The notes under the pieces: model-generated
What the model was told of the DNA's origin: nothing
Database searches by the model: none
The model's input: the letters and a program-made list of their open reading frames with translations, nothing else
Source: Monoraphidium neglectum
Taxonomy: Eukaryota > Chlorophyta > Chlorophyceae > Sphaeropleales > Selenastraceae
NCBI RefSeq assembly: GCF_000611645.1
Contig: NW_014012369.1
Location: 1-11,368 of the forward strand
Direction of reading: 5' to 3'
DNA: 11,368 nucleotides
Shown: in pieces, positions 8,101-11,368 of the stretch
How the letters are laid out: each line of letters opens with the position of its first letter
How positions within the stretch are numbered: position 1 is the stretch's first letter
Made by a program: the position numbers and the translations under genes

Positions 8101-10381
8101 AGAGCCGAGTGCGACCCAAGACCGGCCCCGCGACGTCACCCACAGCTTGTTGTAGTTGAGGCTGACGGCGATGAGCGCGTTAGCTCGCAGCAGCTTCCCT
8201 CTCGCGGTCAGCCAGCCGCGCGCCTGACAGGGACGGGTGAGGTTCGCCGGCCCAGGTGGCAGCCACAAGGGGGGGGGGGAGATGGGAATGTGTGCCGTAG
8301 GTGGATTTTTGGGATGGGGCGTCTATGCGTGCATCCATCTGGCTCGTGTCCGCGATTGCAGCGCGCCAGTACACACGCAGGGCCCTGCGCTCGCCTTACA
8401 TCCCCTTGCGGACAGCAGCCACAACGCCACCTCCGCATCGGTCGCAAGGCCAAGACCTGCATACCGTCAACAACTGCTTACCAGCGGCACGAGGCTGAGC
8501 CACTCCTTGGAGAATTGGCTGACGGACTTCCCAGTCTCGCCGTTCAGAGTGAATATTACTTCGGTGTTGGGCCTGCAAACAGAGGAGGCCATGCCGGGAA
8601 CAGGCATAGAGGGTAGTTGATGAGTCAGCACGGCTTGTTTGTGCTGGGCATGGTGACTGAAAGAGATGGGCTTTGGCGTTGCAAGCGGGACAGCCGAATT
8701 GAGCAGCTGGATAGCCAGCAGCCGATCGGCTCCAGTCGACGGAGCCCTCCCAGTCGCAAAGCGCTGTGCTGCACCCACTTGACGGCTTGGTTGACGGCGT
8801 CAGCCATCGGACGGATGACAGCCTCTGCGTATGAGTAACCTCCGTACTTCGCACGTGGGTTGAACTGCAGGGATTGCATGTGGGATTTGTGCAACAGGAT
8901 TGTTTGTTCAGGAGGTTGCATCACTGGAAGCCACTGACAAATTGTTGGCATGTGGGCAGCCGCAGGCGTGCCGTTTCTTTGCGCGGTCACAGCCTGATAG
9001 GCCTCGGACCGCAACCTTCAGAAAAGGACAGCACGGCCGGCAACGTGCAGCAGGGGGGCGGGCAGGGCTGCCGCCTGCCGTTGCGGGGGCGCGCCAGGGC
9101 TTGCCTGCAGCAGGTTGCGCCAGGTGTACTCCTTCATGTTGTCCAGGTGCGCCAGGATGGCCACATCGACGTTGTAAGTGTCGACCGCATACTTGATGCA
9201 GCTGCGCACGTGCGATTGTCATGCCTTTTGTGAGAAAGGGATCAATTGGAGGATTGGCCGGTGCCCTGTGGCTTCAGGTGCCCCGGCTGGCGCAGTGCTG
9301 CGCATGCGCAACCACAGACGCCGACCTATCCGCTGCCGCCTAGGTACCCAGCTGCGCTCGCCTGCCGAGGAGGTCGCGATACTTGCGCATGTTGTCTGGC
9401 GTGACCTCTTCGCAGCCCCAATCCTCGTTCCTGTTGGACGCGTGTGCCTACGAGGTTAGTCCCGCCGCTGCTGCAGAGGGCGCTCACGGACTAAAGCCCG
9501 CGCACCAGACTCATACTTCATACACTCGAGGCGCAGTAGACGTGGGAGGATGGCACGAGACAAATCTCTCCCTGCTGCTTGGGGCGTGGATCTGGCCTCA
9601 GTTGAGGGACGAACTGGGCTCCGGCCTGTGATAGGCAGCGGGGTTGTCCACCCACCTGTAGCAGAAGCGGTCAATCTTGCTGTCAGATCCGTAGTAGTGC
9701 ACCTGGATGAGGTCAAGGGTCGAGGGTGGCGCACATCTGGTTGTATTGCGTGGCAAGCAGATGTGGGGTCCATGGAGCCGCCACTGAGGGCTTGGCGCCC
9801 ACTTAGCATTCAGAGCGGTGCCCGCAAAAGCAACACAACAAAGTCAGGATCCAAAGATTCACACACCCTAGCATCAGCATTTCTTATCTGCGGTTGCAGG
9901 CTGGCCCCTGCCAGCAGGACCCGCGCGGCCGGCCCGGCTGCTGCCTCACCGTGGGCACAAACTTGATGCTGTTGGCGTTTAGCTTTGCGGCGTTGTCGAC
10001 CATCTTTAAGCACGGCTGGCCCATTTCCCCAAAATTGGTCCTGCAGGCCGTCACCGCAGTGGGTTCTGGTCAGTGTGGCACGTGGGGTGGTTGGACAAGC
10101 AGCATCGCAGGGAGCTTGAGCCGCCATTTTTGCGAGGGCAGCCGGCTACACGCCAGCACGACTCATGTAGAGGGTCAAGCGCATTGTGCCTGAAAAACTG
10201 CCTCCATTGCCAATACCAATAAATTTGATTGGTCTTGCGCAATCCCCGGCCTGCAGACTAATGCCGTTGCTCACATCACAATGGAGGGGGTGAACTCAGC
10301 CACAGCCGCGGCCGCGGGCGCGGCCACGGCAAGGCTGAGCGCCGCGGCGGCAAACACCACCACCAGCCGTGCGCTCCTCAT
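5195..10381 (-). CDS. Secreted clan GH-A-like (beta/alpha)8-barrel glycoside hydrolase, 17 exons
   Basis: Exons in reading order: 10381-10275, 10040-9950, 9702-9656, 9430-9362, 9201-9105, 8864-8779, 8572-8482, 8223-8144, 7988-7928, 7657-7570, 7184-7117, 6712-6659, 6405-6327, 6151-6130, 5907-5851, 5602-5514 and 5301-5195. They total 1293 bases, giving 430 residues plus TGA, with every phase matching. Residues 1-28 form an Ala-rich signal peptide, so secretion or the cell wall is likely. Barrel strands in order: near 34-43, 58-68 (KFVPTVHYY), 117-123 (VAILAHL), 171-178, 212-219, 266-274 (VDVIGLSAY), 314-320 and 341-350. Clan GH-A enzymes use Glu at the ends of strands 4 and 7; here E178 (Asn-Gly-Glu) is the candidate acid/base and E318 (Ser-Glu-Trp-Gly) the nucleophile. 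The four Cys (46, 80, 88, 106) all lie in the N-terminal quarter, and I see no N-glycosylation sequon. Exact family and substrate are not recognised; a wall beta-glycan is a guess. The longest introns (7185-7569, 6713-7116) hold no other gene. Confidence 0.8.
6130..6151 (-). other. 22-base microexon of the hydrolase gene
   Basis: This is exon 14. It is preceded by GCGCAG and followed by donor GTGGGC. It supplies two bases of G340, six whole codons (YPFFGL) and two bases of W347, linking exon 13 (ending in phase 1) to exon 15 (starting in phase 2). It encodes the start of barrel strand 8, where clan GH-A enzymes usually have an aromatic residue lining the active site. Extending the exon to the next donor, GTGAGG, would break the frame. 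Confidence 0.65.
8269..8279 (+). repeat. Run of eleven G (C11 in the hydrolase transcript)
   Basis: This G11 run lies in intron 7 of the hydrolase gene. On the transcribed strand it is C11, about 45 bases before the acceptor at 8225-8224, so it may form part of the upstream pyrimidine tract. Confidence 0.9.
8865..9104 (-). other. GC-AG intron (intron 5 of the hydrolase gene)
   Basis: Exon 5 ends CTGCAG and the intron begins GCAAGC, close to the known GC-donor consensus AG/GCAAGT; the acceptor is CTGCAG. Both ends are phase 0. The next GT downstream that keeps phase (GTTGCC) is a poor donor and would add about 21 Pro/Ala-rich residues to a barrel loop. Confidence 0.65.
9202..9361 (-). other. 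Probable GC-AG intron (intron 4 of the hydrolase gene)
   Basis: Exon 4 ends GGCAG and the intron begins GCGAGC; the acceptor is GTGCGCAG. The junction joins AG and C into one Ser codon (residue 105) and keeps the frame. The nearby GT donor (GTACCT) gives phase 1, which does not match any usable acceptor before exon 5, so the GC donor is the only choice I found that keeps both exons. Confidence 0.55.
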
Positions 10382-10558
10382 CCTGCCTGGAGCCCTGAGG
10401 TTGAATAGCGCCTTCTGGAAGGGGTGTTGCAGCGCACGTCAGCGGTGCGCGAATTGCTGGTGATCGAGGTGACGCACGTGCCCACGCCCACGCCGCTGCA
10501 CCTCAGACTCGCCTGCCGCTCACTATGCCGCGTATCAGACACCCAAAAAAATTCATGA

Positions 10559-10570
10559 TAACATATGTTA
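10559..10570. promoter_or_regulatory. Perfect 12-base palindrome TAACATATGTTA
   Basis: TAACATATGTTA reads the same on both strands and contains an E-box-like CATATG core, typical of a site bound by a dimeric factor. It sits 178 bases upstream of the hydrolase start codon. The bound factor is unknown. Confidence 0.45.
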
Positions 10571-10676
10571 CAGCCCGGCTCACAACACCCGCGGTGGTGG
10601 GTGCAAAAAACATCTCCGCGGGCGTTTCACGACCCAGAGAAATCTCACCCGTTAGCAAAAATGATGGCAATATCAG

Positions 10677-10684
10677 TATAATAT
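10677..10684 (+). promoter_or_regulatory. TATA-like box TATAATAT
   Basis: TATAATAT lies 106 bases before the ATG at 10790, which would place the transcription start near 10710 and give a leader of about 80 bases. The reverse strand is also TATA-like (ATATTATA), so it could serve the hydrolase gene instead, with a leader near 270 bases. A short upstream frame, ATGATG followed by four codons and TAA, overlaps it and would be excluded by a start near 10710. Confidence 0.4.
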
Positions 10685-10689
10685 TTGTG

Positions 10690-10705
10690 ACGTAGTATTC
10701 TACGT
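10690..10705. promoter_or_regulatory. Inverted repeat ACGTAG-TATT-CTACGT
   Basis: Six-base arms (10690-10695 and 10700-10705) pair perfectly across a TATT loop. Each arm contains an ACGT core, the motif recognised by bZIP factors in green plants. It lies just downstream of the TATA-like box, near the expected transcription start of the plus-strand gene. Confidence 0.4.
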
Positions 10706-10789
10706 GGCTGCAGGATCGTCGCCAACCTTGCTACAGTTCTGCACCTCAACACCCGCCTTCTAATAACGAGCCAGAGTTGCAACCCATCG

Positions 10790-11203
10790 ATGAATGAGAC
10801 ACTTGGGCGCCACTCAATTTCAGGTGAGCGCGCCGCATGGAAATACCCTGGTGAAGCCGGCAAGTGAGGTAGGCAGCCAAGAGGAACCTGCCAGTTCACG
10901 CGTGGGCGTCACCGCCTGAGGCCACCTGCGCACCCACGTCCCTGCACCCGTCCGTGTGCTCTGAACCCCTGACCCTGACGGCCCACCGCGCCCCAGACCA
11001 CCATCCTGCACTAATGTCACCCCCCTCAGCCGATGCCGCTCAGCTGTTTGCAGCAGCGCATTCGGCCCTGCTGCGGCCGCTGTCATGCCGGGCCTGCGAC
11101 TCCCAGCGCAGCATGCGCAGTCTGGGTGCAGCGGGTGCGATTTGCTTGAGGCCCCGCCACCGGGCTGGCTGGCGCGTGTGGCCATCGCGGCAAGTTACAG
11201 CAG
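10790..11203 (+). CDS. Probable 5' part of an unknown gene, two exons visible
   Basis: Exon 1, 10790-10823, runs from ATG for 11 codons plus one base and ends CAG before donor GTGAGC. Intron 1 ends with a good acceptor: CTAAT branch-like site at 11011, then TCACCCCCCTCAG. Exon 2, 11030-11203, supplies the missing two bases and stays open for 57 codons, ending CAG before GTGTGT. The visible 69 residues include an Ala-rich helix-like stretch (DAAQLFAAAHSALL, from residue 13) and a C-R-A-C pair (C31, C34) that could be half of a zinc site, followed by a basic, Arg-rich segment. No family is recognised. The next intron would contain the (TG)n repeat, and the remaining exons lie beyond the window. 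Phase agreement and the acceptor quality are the evidence; the short exon 1 is the weak point. Confidence 0.35.
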
Positions 11204-11277
11204 GTGTGTGGCGCGGGCACCCGCACGTGGATGTGCGTGGGCTTGTTTATGTGCGTGTTTACTGTGCGTTCTTGTGC

Positions 11278-11278
<1 letters not shown>

Positions 11279-11368
<90 letters not shown>
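11279..11368 (+). repeat. (TG)45 microsatellite running off the window
   Basis: Ninety bases of uninterrupted TG reach the last base, so the true length is unknown. The approach (11210-11278) is already rich in TGTG and TGCG. It would lie in intron 2 of the probable gene starting at 10790. It does not match the telomere repeats of green algae (TTTAGGG type). Confidence 0.95.

Larger units (their letters stand above)
10382..10789. promoter_or_regulatory. Divergent, locally AT-rich promoter region
   Basis: This 408-base spacer separates the start codon of the minus-strand hydrolase gene (10381) from that of the probable plus-strand gene (10790). The part from about 10535 to 10700 is much richer in A and T than anything else in the window. 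It contains a 12-base palindrome, a hairpin with ACGT arms and a TATA-like box. It probably holds both promoters. The 3' part of exon-like minus-strand reading in neighbouring sequence does not extend into it. Confidence 0.55.

Noticed and set aside
8396..8400. TGTAA on the hydrolase sense strand inside intron 7 (another at 7539-7543 in intron 10)
   Set aside because: Single pentamers are expected by chance. Intact downstream exons with conserved barrel strands argue against these being the main 3' ends.
10051..10242. A minus-strand segment that reads like a Gly-rich exon (GIGNGGSF)
   Set aside because: It falls in intron 1. Exon 1 (donor GTGAGC at 10274) joins exon 2 at 10040 in perfect phase, and including the segment would bring in a stop.
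11279..11368. Possible telomere at the right end
   Set aside because: The repeat is pure TG, a common microsatellite, not the TTTAGGG-type repeat of green algae.
1..11368. Bacterial or phage operon, CRISPR array, tRNA or rRNA genes
   Set aside because: Genes are interrupted by introns with consistent phase, repeats are not evenly spaced direct repeats with spacers, and no cloverleaf or rRNA-like stretch was noticed.

Overview
The window looks like nuclear DNA from a GC-rich unicellular green alga, most likely a chlorophyte. It is GC-rich throughout. The genes are cut into many short exons by introns of about 150-540 bases. A TGTAA poly(A) signal of the green-algal type follows one gene. Encoded proteins are rich in Ala and Gly. 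There are no Shine-Dalgarno-led operons, and no tRNA, rRNA, CRISPR array or transposon was seen. The species cannot be named from the sequence.

Layout. Positions 1-2058 hold no gene I can support: a very GC-rich block (about 1-800), then mixed sequence, then a possible promoter (CACGTG plus TATA box, 1822-1837). A six-exon plus-strand gene (2059-4558) can be joined in phase into a complete 202-residue protein of unknown function. Its C-terminus resembles the last strand and Trp-containing helix of a pleckstrin-homology (PH) fold. A 636-base convergent spacer (4559-5194) follows.

The main gene is on the minus strand (10381 to 5195). Seventeen exons join with consistent phase at all sixteen introns into one intact 430-residue secreted protein. 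It reads as an eight-stranded (beta/alpha) barrel glycoside hydrolase of clan GH-A type. The candidate catalytic glutamates are E178 (strand 4, Asn-Gly-Glu) and E318 (strand 7, Ile-Ser-Glu-Trp-Gly). Two neighbouring introns appear to use GC-AG splice sites, and one exon is only 22 bases long.

A locally AT-rich spacer (10382-10789) separates this gene from a probable third gene, divergent on the plus strand. Two exons of it are visible (10790-10823, 11030-11203) before the window ends in a (TG)45 microsatellite.

The three genes show no obvious shared pathway. I found no evidence of a multi-gene novel system. The most informative content is the reconstructed hydrolase and its splicing. All exon models here were built by hand from splice signals, phase and protein sense, and have not been tested against transcripts.
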